A DNA stretch of 64,000 nucleotides, taken from contig NZ_BIMF01000004.1 of assembly GCF_004000945.1 (NCBI RefSeq), positions 186,001 to 250,000 of the forward strand, read 5' to 3'. A model generated the notes under the pieces. It was not told where the DNA came from, ran no database searches, and saw nothing but the letters and a program-made list of their open reading frames with translations. The position numbers and the translations under genes are program-made. Within the stretch, counting starts at the first letter, position 1, and each line of letters opens with the position of its first letter. This DNA comes from Paenibacillus lautus NBRC 15380 (GTDB lineage Bacteria; Bacillota; Bacilli; Paenibacillales; Paenibacillaceae). Of this stretch, positions 34,646-43,720 are shown piece by piece.

Positions 34646-37600
34646 TTAAGTATGATGTGTAGTCAATTTGATGGTTTTAATCTCATACGGCAAGAATGGA
34701 AGGGTTAACCTTCCTTCCGCGGTATCCAGTTGTTCGAGTTCTTCTTCCAAGGCGTTGGATAAATGGATGCTTTCATAAGGATAAGGCCAGCTCAGTGCAG
34801 CTTCGTCTCTGCCTCCGGCGGATTCATACATCCGAAGGATATACCCTGAACCGTCTTCTGCTGGTTTAACCGTATCCAGAATTACATGATGGCTCTCGAA
34901 CGAAATAAACGATTGAACAGCAGGCCGAGAACCTTTATTCGAGCTTGTTCTTACGCATGGAAGCTCATGATTGAGCTCGGCAGCTTTACGGACGATTCCA
35001 GCACTTCTCCAGTCTCCGTTATGCGGGTATAAGGAATACGTGAACTCATGCTCACCCAAGTCTGCCGTGACATCGGGCCACTTCGGCGCGCGCAGCAGGG
35101 ACAACCGGATCGTGCTGTCCTGAATGTCATACCCGTACTTGCAGTCGTTGATGAGGCTGACGCCGTATCCATGCTCCGACACATCAGCGAAGCGGTGACC
35201 ACAGACTTCATATTGGGCCTGCTCCCAGCTTGTATTTCGATGGGTTGGTCTCTCGATGGTTCCAAACGGTATCTCATAAGTAGCCTTATCGGCAACAACC
35301 CCGATTGGGAAGCCGACTTTCAGCAGTTTGTGTGATTCGTTCCAATTGACAAACGTCTTGAAGTCGATCCGCCGGTCATGATGATAAAATATCATGTCCT
35401 GCAGGATCTCCGAGTTATGGATGCGCCAACGGAAACGCAGCACATCCTGTACCTCACCCGCATGCACCAGCTTCTTCTCGATCAGCTCCGCCTCTCCGGC
35501 CAATTGCTCCTCGTAACGGGTATCGATATCCCATGCGTCCCACAGCGTCGGACGGTCATGGAAGAAGTGGAAGCGGTTCGCGGCTTCACCCGGCTTGACC
35601 ACTTCCCGATGAGCCTCTTTATCCCACAGGCTCGTGATTTCGCCGCGCTCATTGAAGCCGACCTTATAAAAATCCGTTTCCCAGGAATCTGCGAACACTG
35701 TAGTAGAATTCTCCGCCACCGCTTTGTTTCCTGCTGGCGGCTTCAACCAAATGGTCTTGTATCCCAAAGCCGGGATGCCTTGAACAAGAACATTCAAGCG
35801 GTGAGAAGTTTTACCGTTCTCTTCGGTTTGGGCATCGTACTGCAGCAGCGCTCCATCTGAATCATACGGAGCGAGTCCCTGCTCTCCTTCAATCGAAATG
35901 ACGGCATCTCTGCTCCATCCAAGTCCGTTGAAGATGACATACGGAATGCCTTCCCCTTCTGTATCGGCCTGATCCGCCAATACTTGAAGCCCAAGATGGA
36001 GGCTATGATTTCCTTTTTGGAACACCTCTGCGTATTCCTTCTCAGAGGTGACGTAAGACTCCGTAATGGCAGAGCCCGGGATAATATCATGGAATTGATT
36101 CAGCAAAATCAACTTCCAGCCGTCATGCAGCTCGCTCATAATCGCCTGCCGCTTCTCATTGTCCATCGATGGAAATGCCACCGAATTCCATAGCTCCGCC
36201 TCGCGGTACAGGATTTCCGCTTTCCGGTTATGACGCTTGTTCCGCGCATGCGTTGTATAGGTGCCGCGATGAAGCTCAAGGTACAAATCCCCGCGCCATT
36301 TCGGCAGCTTCGGCTGTGTTTCCTCGATCCCGCCGAAAAACTCGGCAGCCGTGCTGTACTTGCTGGCCGGTTGACCCACCATAAGCTCGGCACGGTCGAT
36401 ATATTCCAACATTTCGCGGGTTACGCCGCCTCCGCCGTCACCATGTCCATAAAGCAGCATCTGCTCCGGATGAACGGCTCTTTGGCGGTAGGACTGCCAA
36501 TGCTCGTGAACATCTTTTGGCAGCGTGTTTTCGTTCACGCCGTGATTGAGATAGGATAACATCGGTGTTCCATCGATCCCAACCCAATGGAACAGGTCGT
36601 AAGGAAACACATTCGTATCGTTCCAGCCAAGCTTGGTTGTCATGAAATAACGAATGCCGCCATGCTTCAAGATCTGAGGCAGGGATGCACAGTATCCGAA
36701 CGTATCCGGCAGCCATTCAATATGAGATGTCAGGCCAAACTCTTCTTGATAGAAGCGTTGCCCATACAGCATTTGACGCATGAGGGACTCCCCGCTCGGA
36801 ATGTTCAGGTCCGGTTCGACCCACATCCCGCCGACAAGCTCCCAGCGTCCCTCCTTGATTCTGGCCTTCACTCTCTCGTACAGCTCAGGATCGTGATCCT
36901 TCAGGAATTGGTACAGTAAAGGCTGGCTCTGCGCGTACTTAAATTCGGGATACTCATTCATCAGCGCATCCATGCTGGAGAAGGTCCGGCTTGTTTTTCG
37001 CACGGTTTCCCGGACGGGCCACAGCCAGGCGATGTCGATATGCGACTGACCCACCATATGCTCGGTGCCTTCGGCATGGCCGCCAATGGCAGTAACCGCC
37101 TGTTTAAGATCTTGCTCAATCCCGGTTACCTGAGCGCCATCCCGGAGGGCGGCGTCATCCAGGCTGACAAAGCGGTCCATCGCCTGATACAGCGCCTCCA
37201 ATAAGCGGATGCGCCGCATATCGCTATCCGGCAACAGGATAAGCGAATCCCGAATCACGGTTGCGGTGTACATCAGGCTCTGAACCGGCACATTCACGTT
37301 GACAAGCATGCTTTGCACCCTAGTAATCGGAGGCTGTATGACAGCCTGCTGATTCAGCGGGTCCACCGGCTCCGGAATCGGATCGTACAACTCGATCTCA
37401 AGCTCCATATTCATGCCGGTGCGTTTCGGATCGAGCTTGACGAAGGTATGATTTCGGTCCAAGCCCTGATAAGATACTCCGTTTATGCGCAGTAAGCCCT
37501 CGCCCCCGGAGTGGAACACCAGTCCGATCGCACCGTCCACCCAGTGCGTGGGCAATTCAAGGTTCCTCCGAAAAAAGTAGGTTGTCCCTTGCGTACTCGG

Positions 37601-37759
37601 GAACCTGTTGAAATCTTGTCCTTCAGCATAAGGGGCCGTATCTTCGTACACGCCCGGAACCATGTAAGTGGTCCGGGTAATGTTCCAATCTCGAAGCTCC
37701 GTCGATTCGAGCCACTGCCGCTCCGACAGTTCGCGTATAAAGCGTCGAATCCGTTCCAT
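34646..37759 (-). CDS. GH38 alpha-mannosidase (large, Man2C1-like)
   Basis: The 1037-residue enzyme has an N-terminal beta-sandwich (about 1-220), then the GH38 catalytic domain starting at MVGQSHIDIAWLWPVRETVR. The nucleophile Asp lies in IEWLPDTFGYCASLPQIL, and LNQFHDIIPGSAI supplies the conserved HD site. Length and layout match the cytosolic Man2C1/yeast Ams1 type that trims free oligomannosides, and it lacks a signal peptide. It begins 4 nt after GH3, with AGGAGGG before the ATG. A second GH38 lies two genes downstream, suggesting different linkage preference. Confidence 0.92.
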   Translation of the reverse strand: MERIRRFIRELSERQWLESTELRDWNITRTTYMVPGVYEDTAPYAEGQDFNRFPSTQGTTYFFRRNLELPTHWVDGAIGLVFHSGGEGLLRINGVSYQGLDRNHTFVKLDPKRTGMNMELEIELYDPIPEPVDPLNQQAVIQPPITRVQSMLVNVNVPVQSLMYTATVIRDSLILLPDSDMRRIRLLEALYQAMDRFVSLDDAALRDGAQVTGIEQDLKQAVTAIGGHAEGTEHMVGQSHIDIAWLWPVRETVRKTSRTFSSMDALMNEYPEFKYAQSQPLLYQFLKDHDPELYERVKARIKEGRWELVGGMWVEPDLNIPSGESLMRQMLYGQRFYQEEFGLTSHIEWLPDTFGYCASLPQILKHGGIRYFMTTKLGWNDTNVFPYDLFHWVGIDGTPMLSYLNHGVNENTLPKDVHEHWQSYRQRAVHPEQMLLYGHGDGGGGVTREMLEYIDRAELMVGQPASKYSTAAEFFGGIEETQPKLPKWRGDLYLELHRGTYTTHARNKRHNRKAEILYREAELWNSVAFPSMDNEKRQAIMSELHDGWKLILLNQFHDIIPGSAITESYVTSEKEYAEVFQKGNHSLHLGLQVLADQADTEGEGIPYVIFNGLGWSRDAVISIEGEQGLAPYDSDGALLQYDAQTEENGKTSHRLNVLVQGIPALGYKTIWLKPPAGNKAVAENSTTVFADSWETDFYKVGFNERGEITSLWDKEAHREVVKPGEAANRFHFFHDRPTLWDAWDIDTRYEEQLAGEAELIEKKLVHAGEVQDVLRFRWRIHNSEILQDMIFYHHDRRIDFKTFVNWNESHKLLKVGFPIGVVADKATYEIPFGTIERPTHRNTSWEQAQYEVCGHRFADVSEHGYGVSLINDCKYGYDIQDSTIRLSLLRAPKWPDVTADLGEHEFTYSLYPHNGDWRSAGIVRKAAELNHELPCVRTSSNKGSRPAVQSFISFESHHVILDTVKPAEDGSGYILRMYESAGGRDEAALSWPYPYESIHLSNALEEELEQLDTAEGRLTLPFLPYEIKTIKLTTHHT

Positions 37760-37763
37760 TCAT

Positions 37764-40061
37764 TTAACCCTCCTGTACGGTCAGATCTGCACTCAGCGTA
37801 TCGTTCACGTGTCTGCCTATCATCATACGGAACAGCCCAGGCTCAACAACCTGCTGGTAATCTTGACCGATATATTGAAGCTGTTCCGGACCGACGGTAA
37901 ATTCCACTTTGCAGCGCTCTCCAGACTGCAGGAAAATTTTCTGGAAGCCCTTCAGCTCACGCGCCGGTCTCGTATATTTGCTGGCAGCATCGCTTACGTA
38001 TAATTGTACAACTTCGGAGCCTTCGCGGTCACCGCTATTTGTAACGTTCACAGAAACAACGGCCGTACCGTCTGTTCCGATCACTTCAGGAGTAATCTGA
38101 ATATCCGAATAACTGAATTCGGTATAGCTAAGCCCGTATCCGAACGGATAACGCGGCTGAGAATCCTCTTCGAGGTAACGCTTACCACGCGACCGCTTGC
38201 CGTTATAATAAGCCGGAAGCTGTCCGACATGCTTCGGTATCGACATCGTCAGTTTGCCGGACGGATTCACATCGCCGAACAAAATGTCCGCTACCGCATG
38301 TCCGCCCTCCTGACCCGGATACCATGCTTCCAGGATGGCATCAGCATGCTCGTCGATCCACGGCTCCGCAATTGGCCGGCCGTTGATATACACAACGATC
38401 ATCCGCTTGCCAAGCTTATGAATCTCTTGGGCCAATTCCAATTGAACGCCAGATAACTGGAGCGTCATCCGGTCGATCCCTTCGCCGCAATCCATGTCAC
38501 TTAAAGCGTCGTCCGTAACCTTTGATGCCCCTGTGCGCAAATCGATCGTGCCTTCGCCAAAGTCGCGTGCGCTGGAACCGCCCAGTACCATGACCACGGT
38601 ATCGGCCTGATCCGCACAAGCTAATGCCAATTCAAAGCCCTCCCTGGAATCGTCCTTAATGCGGCAGCCCGGAGCATATAATACACGCTTCGCTTCATCC
38701 CCCAGTTTCGCACGAATTCCATCCAGTACGGTGGTCACGCTTGCCGGCGGCTGAGGAGAAGTATAGTCCCCAAGCTGATTGTATCCTTGATCGGCATTAG
38801 GTCCAATGACGGCAATCACGCCGCCTTCCTTGGATAACGGCAGGGCCTTTGCTTCGTTCTTAAGGAGAACGATGCCTTCTGCCGCAAGCTGCCTGGCAAG
38901 TCCGACATGCTGCTCGCTGCCGATCACTTCCTCGGCTACCTGCGGATCCACATAAGGATTCTCGAACAATCCAAGTTTGAATTTTAACGTCAATACACGG
39001 CGTACAGCCTCGTCCAATACGGAGACTTCCAGCTTATTTGACTCCACAGCCTTCAGAAGGTGCTTGCCAAACATCTCGCCCGACATCTCCATATCGATGC
39101 CGGCACGAATGGCCTGAACGGCGGCATCCATTCCGTCTTCAGCGGTATCATGGCCGCTGGCCAGCATATCGATGGCACCGCAGTCGGTGATTACCATGCC
39201 GTCAAAACCCCACTCCTTGCGGAGAATGCCGTCAAGGAGCTCGGTATTGACGGTGCACGGCACGCCGTCAATCTCGTTATAGGCCGGCATAATGGATGCA
39301 GCTCCTGCCTCCACGGCTTTCTTGAATGGCAGCATGTCCACTTCCATCAGCTCGCGCGTGCCCATATGCACGGGTCCCGCATTTCTTCCGCCTTCGGAGC
39401 TGCCATAGCCCACAAAATGCTTCAACGTCGCCGCAACGCTGCTCGGGCTGTCCAGGGACTCGCCTTGAAGGCCTTCGACCGATGCGACCGCATATTCGCT
39501 GATTAGGTATGGATCTTCGCCGAAGCACTCCTCGGTACGTCCCCATCTTGGATCGCGCACGACGTCGAGCACCGGCGAATAGGTGACCGCACCGCCCTGG
39601 CTGCGTGTTTCCAGCGCGACGGCACGGCACATATCGCGGTATAAATCCACGTTCCATGTGCTCCCGATAGACAGCGGCACGGGGAATACCGTGCCGCCGA
39701 TGGCCATATGCCCATGCGAGCATTCCTCCCCGATCAGGATCGGAATACCCAGACGCGATTGCTCAATAGCGTAGCGCTGGATGTGATTGACGGCTTCCGC
39801 TCCTTCACGCGGAGAAAGACCGGTCTCAAGTGTTACACCGGTCCATGGATCGGCGCGAAGGGTCCCGTAAAGGGATCCGACGCCGCCATTTTTTACTTGC
39901 TCCTTAAATGAATCCGTCAAGGTAATCCGGCCTTCATTCACTTCATAGGTCTTCCAGCCGAACGGCTGGATCAGCTGCCCAACCTTTTCCTTCAGGTTCA
40001 TCAGGCCAAGAAGATGTTCAACTCTTTCCGTAATGGGTTTACTGGAATCTTTATATGTCAT
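37764..40061 (-). CDS. GH3 family glycosidase (beta-glucosidase-like)
   Basis: The 765-residue protein has the full GH3 set: the barrel (about 30-350) with nucleophile Asp in MVITDCGAIDML, the alpha/beta sandwich (about 390-620) with NADQGYNQLGDY, and a fibronectin-III-like C-terminal domain. LIGEECSHGHMAIGGTVFPV and VRDPRWGRTEECFGEDPYL are GH3 signatures. Activity could be beta-glucosidase, beta-xylosidase or a related exo-glycosidase. No signal peptide is present. GGAGGG precedes the ATG by 6 nt. It is the first enzyme after the importer genes. Confidence 0.92.
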   Translation of the reverse strand: MTYKDSSKPITERVEHLLGLMNLKEKVGQLIQPFGWKTYEVNEGRITLTDSFKEQVKNGGVGSLYGTLRADPWTGVTLETGLSPREGAEAVNHIQRYAIEQSRLGIPILIGEECSHGHMAIGGTVFPVPLSIGSTWNVDLYRDMCRAVALETRSQGGAVTYSPVLDVVRDPRWGRTEECFGEDPYLISEYAVASVEGLQGESLDSPSSVAATLKHFVGYGSSEGGRNAGPVHMGTRELMEVDMLPFKKAVEAGAASIMPAYNEIDGVPCTVNTELLDGILRKEWGFDGMVITDCGAIDMLASGHDTAEDGMDAAVQAIRAGIDMEMSGEMFGKHLLKAVESNKLEVSVLDEAVRRVLTLKFKLGLFENPYVDPQVAEEVIGSEQHVGLARQLAAEGIVLLKNEAKALPLSKEGGVIAVIGPNADQGYNQLGDYTSPQPPASVTTVLDGIRAKLGDEAKRVLYAPGCRIKDDSREGFELALACADQADTVVMVLGGSSARDFGEGTIDLRTGASKVTDDALSDMDCGEGIDRMTLQLSGVQLELAQEIHKLGKRMIVVYINGRPIAEPWIDEHADAILEAWYPGQEGGHAVADILFGDVNPSGKLTMSIPKHVGQLPAYYNGKRSRGKRYLEEDSQPRYPFGYGLSYTEFSYSDIQITPEVIGTDGTAVVSVNVTNSGDREGSEVVQLYVSDAASKYTRPARELKGFQKIFLQSGERCKVEFTVGPEQLQYIGQDYQQVVEPGLFRMMIGRHVNDTLSADLTVQEG

Positions 40062-40087
40062 CTCATACCCTCCGGTACATGAAGAAT

Positions 40088-41005
40088 TTATTCTTTAACC
40101 GCGCCGATGGTCAGACCTTGAATGAAATAGCGCTGGAAGAACGGATAGGCCAGAATAATCGGTCCGGTTGCCAGAACGACCATCGCCATCCGCGAAGTAT
40201 CCTGCGGCATGCTCTGCAGAGCGGCCATGCTAAGTGATGAATTCTGAGAGTTTTGCAGGATGAACTGCATGCTGGTCTCAATCCGCATGAGCATGGATTG
40301 CAGCGGAACCAGGTTCGGATCATCAATGTAGAGCAATGCGTTGAACCAGTCGTTCCAATACCCCAAGGTGCTGAATAACCCGATGGTTGCCAGACCCGGC
40401 AGGGATAGCGGCAATACCAGCTTGTAGAATATTTTAAACTCGCTCGCGCCGTCGATTTTACCGGATTCAATGATGGCATCCGGAACGCTGGTGCTGTAGA
40501 AGGTTCGAAGAATCATAATATAGAAAGCATTGACCGCCAATGGCAGGATCAAAGCCCAGATGGAATCTTTCAGGCCGAGCAATTGCGTTGCAACGATATA
40601 AGTCGGTACCAGACCCCCGTTAAACAGCATCGTGAAAAATGCAAAGAACGAGAAGAAGTTCCGGTATCTGAACCCTTTACGGGAGACAGCATAGGCATAC
40701 AGCGAAATAATAAACAAACTGATCAGCGTACCCACTACCGTGACAAAAATCGTAACGCCGTAGGAACGAAGAAGCGTATCGCCTGTCTGGAATACGTATT
40801 TGTAAGCTTCAAGACTCCATTTCTCCGGCCAGATTTGGTATCCGTTGCGGGCCAGTGAGCCTTCATCTGTAAATGAAATGATCATAACGAATAGGAACGG
40901 AAATACACACAGGAACGCGAAAATACCGGCAATCAGGTTGAATACGACATTCCACCCGGATGAAAGCTGATGGAAATCCTTCATCTTGCTTTTAGATTTG
41001 AACAC
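40088..41005 (-). CDS. lplC: Carbohydrate ABC transporter permease (LplC/YtcP-like)
   Basis: The 305-residue inner-membrane protein has six predicted helices. The cytoplasmic EAA loop reads AIIESGKIDGASEFKIFYKL then VLPLSLPGLATIGLF, where it docks to the ATPase. The C terminus LTIGAVKE is typical of LplC-type permeases. It forms the channel with the upstream LplB-like protein for oligosaccharide import. The ATG has AAGGGGG 6 nt upstream. No ATPase is encoded in the cluster, so a shared MsmX-type ATPase must serve it. Confidence 0.93.
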   Translation of the reverse strand: MFKSKSKMKDFHQLSSGWNVVFNLIAGIFAFLCVFPFLFVMIISFTDEGSLARNGYQIWPEKWSLEAYKYVFQTGDTLLRSYGVTIFVTVVGTLISLFIISLYAYAVSRKGFRYRNFFSFFAFFTMLFNGGLVPTYIVATQLLGLKDSIWALILPLAVNAFYIMILRTFYSTSVPDAIIESGKIDGASEFKIFYKLVLPLSLPGLATIGLFSTLGYWNDWFNALLYIDDPNLVPLQSMLMRIETSMQFILQNSQNSSLSMAALQSMPQDTSRMAMVVLATGPIILAYPFFQRYFIQGLTIGAVKE

Positions 41006-41037
41006 ATCACATACCCCCTTCTTGGTAGATTGATCGA

Positions 41038-41976
41038 TTAGAACAATGCGTTATCCTTGTCATATTTACGAACGACATAGTTCGATACCATAACCAGAAT
41101 AAATCCGACTACGGACTGGTACAGACCCGCAGCAGTACTCATTCCGATCTCGCCTGTTGTTTTCAGACCACGATATACATAGGTGTCAATGACGTTCGTT
41201 ACGGAATACAAGGTTCCCGAATCCCTTGGCACTTGATAGAAGAGACCAAAGTCTGCGTAGAAGATTTTACCGATCGCAAGAAGAGTCAAAATGGTCATCA
41301 GCGGTTTCAGCATCGGAAGCGTGATGGCTTTAATCTGCTGCCATTTGTTCGCTCCGTCAATCATGGCCGCCTCGTACAAGGATTTGTCGATCCCCATAAT
41401 CGCCGCCAGATATACGACACTGTTGTAACCAACGGATTTCCACAAACTGATTAACGTCAGGAATATCGGCCAATATTTGGCTTCGGAATACCATTGGACC
41501 GGCTCCATGCCAAACCATCCCAGGATCTGATTCAGCATCCCTTTATCCATGCTCAGGAAACTGAATGCGAAGTAACCTACGATAACCCAGGACAGGAAAT
41601 ACGGCAGGAACATGCCGGTTTGATAGACTTTCGCCAATTTCTTGTTCACGATTTCGGACAATACGATAGCCAGCGCTACGGATAGAACGAGACCCAGAAT
41701 GATGAACACGAAATTATAAAGAACGGTGTTGCGCGTAATGATGTAAGCATCGTTGGTACTGAACAGGAATTTAAAGTTTTGGAATCCTACCCATTCACTA
41801 TTAACGATACTTGCCCAGAACCCGTCACGGCTAAAGCGATATTCCTTAAATGCAATAATGGTCCCGAACATGGGCAAATATGAGAATAAGAGAAACCACA
41901 GGGTCCCCGGCAAAACCATGAACAACATGGCCTTATTCGTCATAATATTTTTGAAAAACTGTCCGATTGCTCTCAC
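41038..41976 (-). CDS. lplB: Carbohydrate ABC transporter permease (LplB-like)
   Basis: The 312-residue six-helix permease has the EAA loop YEAAMIDGANKWQQIKAITL and the typical N-terminal FMVLPGTLWFLLFSYLPMFG. The start is GTG (residues VRAIGQFF...), with GAGGAGG 7 nt upstream. A longer open frame running to 42030 lacks a ribosome binding site and would enter an intercistronic hairpin. It pairs with the LplC-like permease 32 nt downstream. Confidence 0.92.
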   Translation of the reverse strand: MRAIGQFFKNIMTNKAMLFMVLPGTLWFLLFSYLPMFGTIIAFKEYRFSRDGFWASIVNSEWVGFQNFKFLFSTNDAYIITRNTVLYNFVFIILGLVLSVALAIVLSEIVNKKLAKVYQTGMFLPYFLSWVIVGYFAFSFLSMDKGMLNQILGWFGMEPVQWYSEAKYWPIFLTLISLWKSVGYNSVVYLAAIMGIDKSLYEAAMIDGANKWQQIKAITLPMLKPLMTILTLLAIGKIFYADFGLFYQVPRDSGTLYSVTNVIDTYVYRGLKTTGEIGMSTAAGLYQSVVGFILVMVSNYVVRKYDKDNALF

Positions 41977-42010
41977 GCTTACCCCTCCTCGTGATGTGCA
42001 TGAAATGAAC

Positions 42011-42039
42011 AAAAGAAGGGCGGTGAACATCCGCCGCCC
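42011..42039 (-). terminator. Intra-operon hairpin, possible leaky terminator
   Basis: On the minus strand the stem GGGCGG/CCGCCC is followed by TTCTTTTG, directly before the LplB-like permease gene. It could lower permease expression relative to the binding protein. Confidence 0.5.
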
Positions 42040-42057
42040 CGTCCTTGTTCATGCTGC

Positions 42058-42094
42058 AGCGGCATCTGCTGCCCCTTAGGGCAGGCAGGCCGCT
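42058..42094 (-). other. Stable intercistronic stem-loop after the binding-protein gene
   Basis: On the minus strand AGCGGC/GCCGCT and CTGCCC/GGGCAG form a long interrupted stem with a TAA loop, 14 nt after the stop of the binding-protein gene. Such structures protect the 3' end of binding-protein mRNA. Confidence 0.55.
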
Positions 42095-42107
42095 TCATGC
42101 ATTGTTA

Positions 42108-43586
42108 TTACTTGCTTGCTTTCCAAGCATCAATTTGGCTTTGTGCTTCAGCGATGATCTTGTCCAGACCAGCAGCTTTCAGCTTTTCATTCGCTTTTGG
42201 CAGGAACTCTTCAGGATTCACGGTACCTGTCATCAGCGGCGCCCAGAACTCTTCTTTTACGTTGTTCACGGCTGCGAGCTCTGTCGATACTTTGGTTGGA
42301 TCGAAGTTGAAACCGAGAAGCGGAGCAGCCTGGCCGGACTCGTTAAACTTCTTGAACTCTTCCCATTTGTTCTCAGGGTCCTCAGGATTCAAGTAAGTCA
42401 GCATGACATTACCAAGCGCGAAGGTAGGCATGTCGTAGTTTTTCGATTCTGGCAAGTTTTCCATTACGTTCTCGCTAAGCTTTTTGTAGTGCACGCCTTC
42501 GATACCGGAGTCAACCAGGTTACGAAGATATACGTCTGTGTTCAGCAGGTTCAGGAACTCCATGGCTTTCTCAGGGTATTTCGAGTTAGCGGAAATCGCT
42601 TGCATCGAACCCATTACCGACCAGTTAAAGATGGTTGCGTCGCCAGCCGGAGTGGATACGACCGGATAGCCGTAGCTTTGGCTCCACAGATTGTCTGCGA
42701 ACGGCTGCGTTGCCGCACGATCTGTGAACCAGTTTCCGGAAGTCATCAGATCTTGCGTCGAAGTTGTTGTAGCTGCTTCTGGGGAAATGTATCCCGCTTT
42801 GTAGTACTTGTTCATCAATTTAAGCATGTCCATCGTTTCCGGCATTTCGAGGAAGTTCACGACTTTCAGCTCTTCCTTGTCATCCAGGTATACGGCCATT
42901 GGCATTTTTTCGATGATGTAGTCAAACGGAAGCAATGGACCGAAGTCTTTGCTGATCGCCAAAGGAACAACGTTTGGTTCTTTTTCCTTGATCGTTTTCA
43001 GCAGTGGCTCCAAGCTTTCCATCGATTTCACGTTCGAAATATCGAGGTTGTATTTATCAAGCAATGTTTTATTAAAGCGCCATGCTTCTTGAGCAGGAAG
43101 CTCTTTGTTTGCCGGAATCGCATAGTTGTGACCGTCAACCTTGGAACCTTCCAGGAACGCAGGGTCAATCGCGTCTTTAATGCCTTGTCCATGGCTTTCG
43201 ATCAGCTCGTCCAATTCCATGAATGCGCCTTTACGTGCATTTTGCACGTAGTCAAACGCCCATGAGCTTGTGAACAGGATATCCATCGGTTCGCCGGAAG
43301 CTGCCATGACTTGCATCTTCTGGTTGTAATCACCGAAGTCGATCATTTTCATGTCAACGGTTACACCAATCTTCTCAGCAGTGTATTTATTGATTTCTTC
43401 TTCAACCTTGTCGACATCCTTTTGAGGTGTTCCGATGGTGTACCAGATCAGCTCAACCGGTTTCTCGGCAGTTCCCCCGCCGGATCCTGCACTCTCATCC
43501 TTGTTGCCCCCACATGCCGACAACAGCATGGATGCGGACAATAAAAGCGTTAGCGGCAGGAGCCATTTCTTTTTCGATTTACTCAT
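42108..43586 (-). CDS. lplA: Extracellular solute-binding lipoprotein (LplA-like)
   Basis: The 492-residue lipoprotein has a type II signal peptide, MSKSKKKWLLPLTLLLSASM then LLSACGGNK, anchoring the mature protein at Cys25. It captures sugars outside the membrane for the two permeases downstream. The family 1 binding-protein fold is indicated by VELIWYTIGTPQKDVDKVEE and the Trp/Tyr-rich C-terminal half. GGGAGG precedes the ATG. It is the first gene after the two-component system, from which a terminator separates it, so it probably has its own YesN-dependent promoter. The ligand is likely a mannose-rich oligosaccharide by context. Confidence 0.93.
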   Translation of the reverse strand: MSKSKKKWLLPLTLLLSASMLLSACGGNKDESAGSGGGTAEKPVELIWYTIGTPQKDVDKVEEEINKYTAEKIGVTVDMKMIDFGDYNQKMQVMAASGEPMDILFTSSWAFDYVQNARKGAFMELDELIESHGQGIKDAIDPAFLEGSKVDGHNYAIPANKELPAQEAWRFNKTLLDKYNLDISNVKSMESLEPLLKTIKEKEPNVVPLAISKDFGPLLPFDYIIEKMPMAVYLDDKEELKVVNFLEMPETMDMLKLMNKYYKAGYISPEAATTTSTQDLMTSGNWFTDRAATQPFADNLWSQSYGYPVVSTPAGDATIFNWSVMGSMQAISANSKYPEKAMEFLNLLNTDVYLRNLVDSGIEGVHYKKLSENVMENLPESKNYDMPTFALGNVMLTYLNPEDPENKWEEFKKFNESGQAAPLLGFNFDPTKVSTELAAVNNVKEEFWAPLMTGTVNPEEFLPKANEKLKAAGLDKIIAEAQSQIDAWKASK

Positions 43587-43689
43587 GTTTATCCTCCCTT
43601 TTGAATCCTTGTGTCTCTACACTTCTAAGGTTATCCCATGAAAGCAGTTTCACATAGGCGAAAAATTAAAGGTATTATGGTGAAAATAA

Positions 43690-43720
43690 AGAAAAAAACT
43701 CTGATTAAATCAATCAGAGC
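43690..43720 (-). terminator. Terminator overlapping the yesN-type stop codon
   Basis: On the minus strand CTCTGATT-GATTT-AATCAGAG is followed by seven T. The TGA stop of the response regulator lies inside the 5' arm. Confidence 0.85.

Noticed and set aside
42045..43265. Long open frame (406 codons) opposite the binding-protein gene
   Set aside because: It is antisense to a clear lipoprotein gene, rich in Phe, Val, His and Arg as expected from reversed codons, with no start signal.
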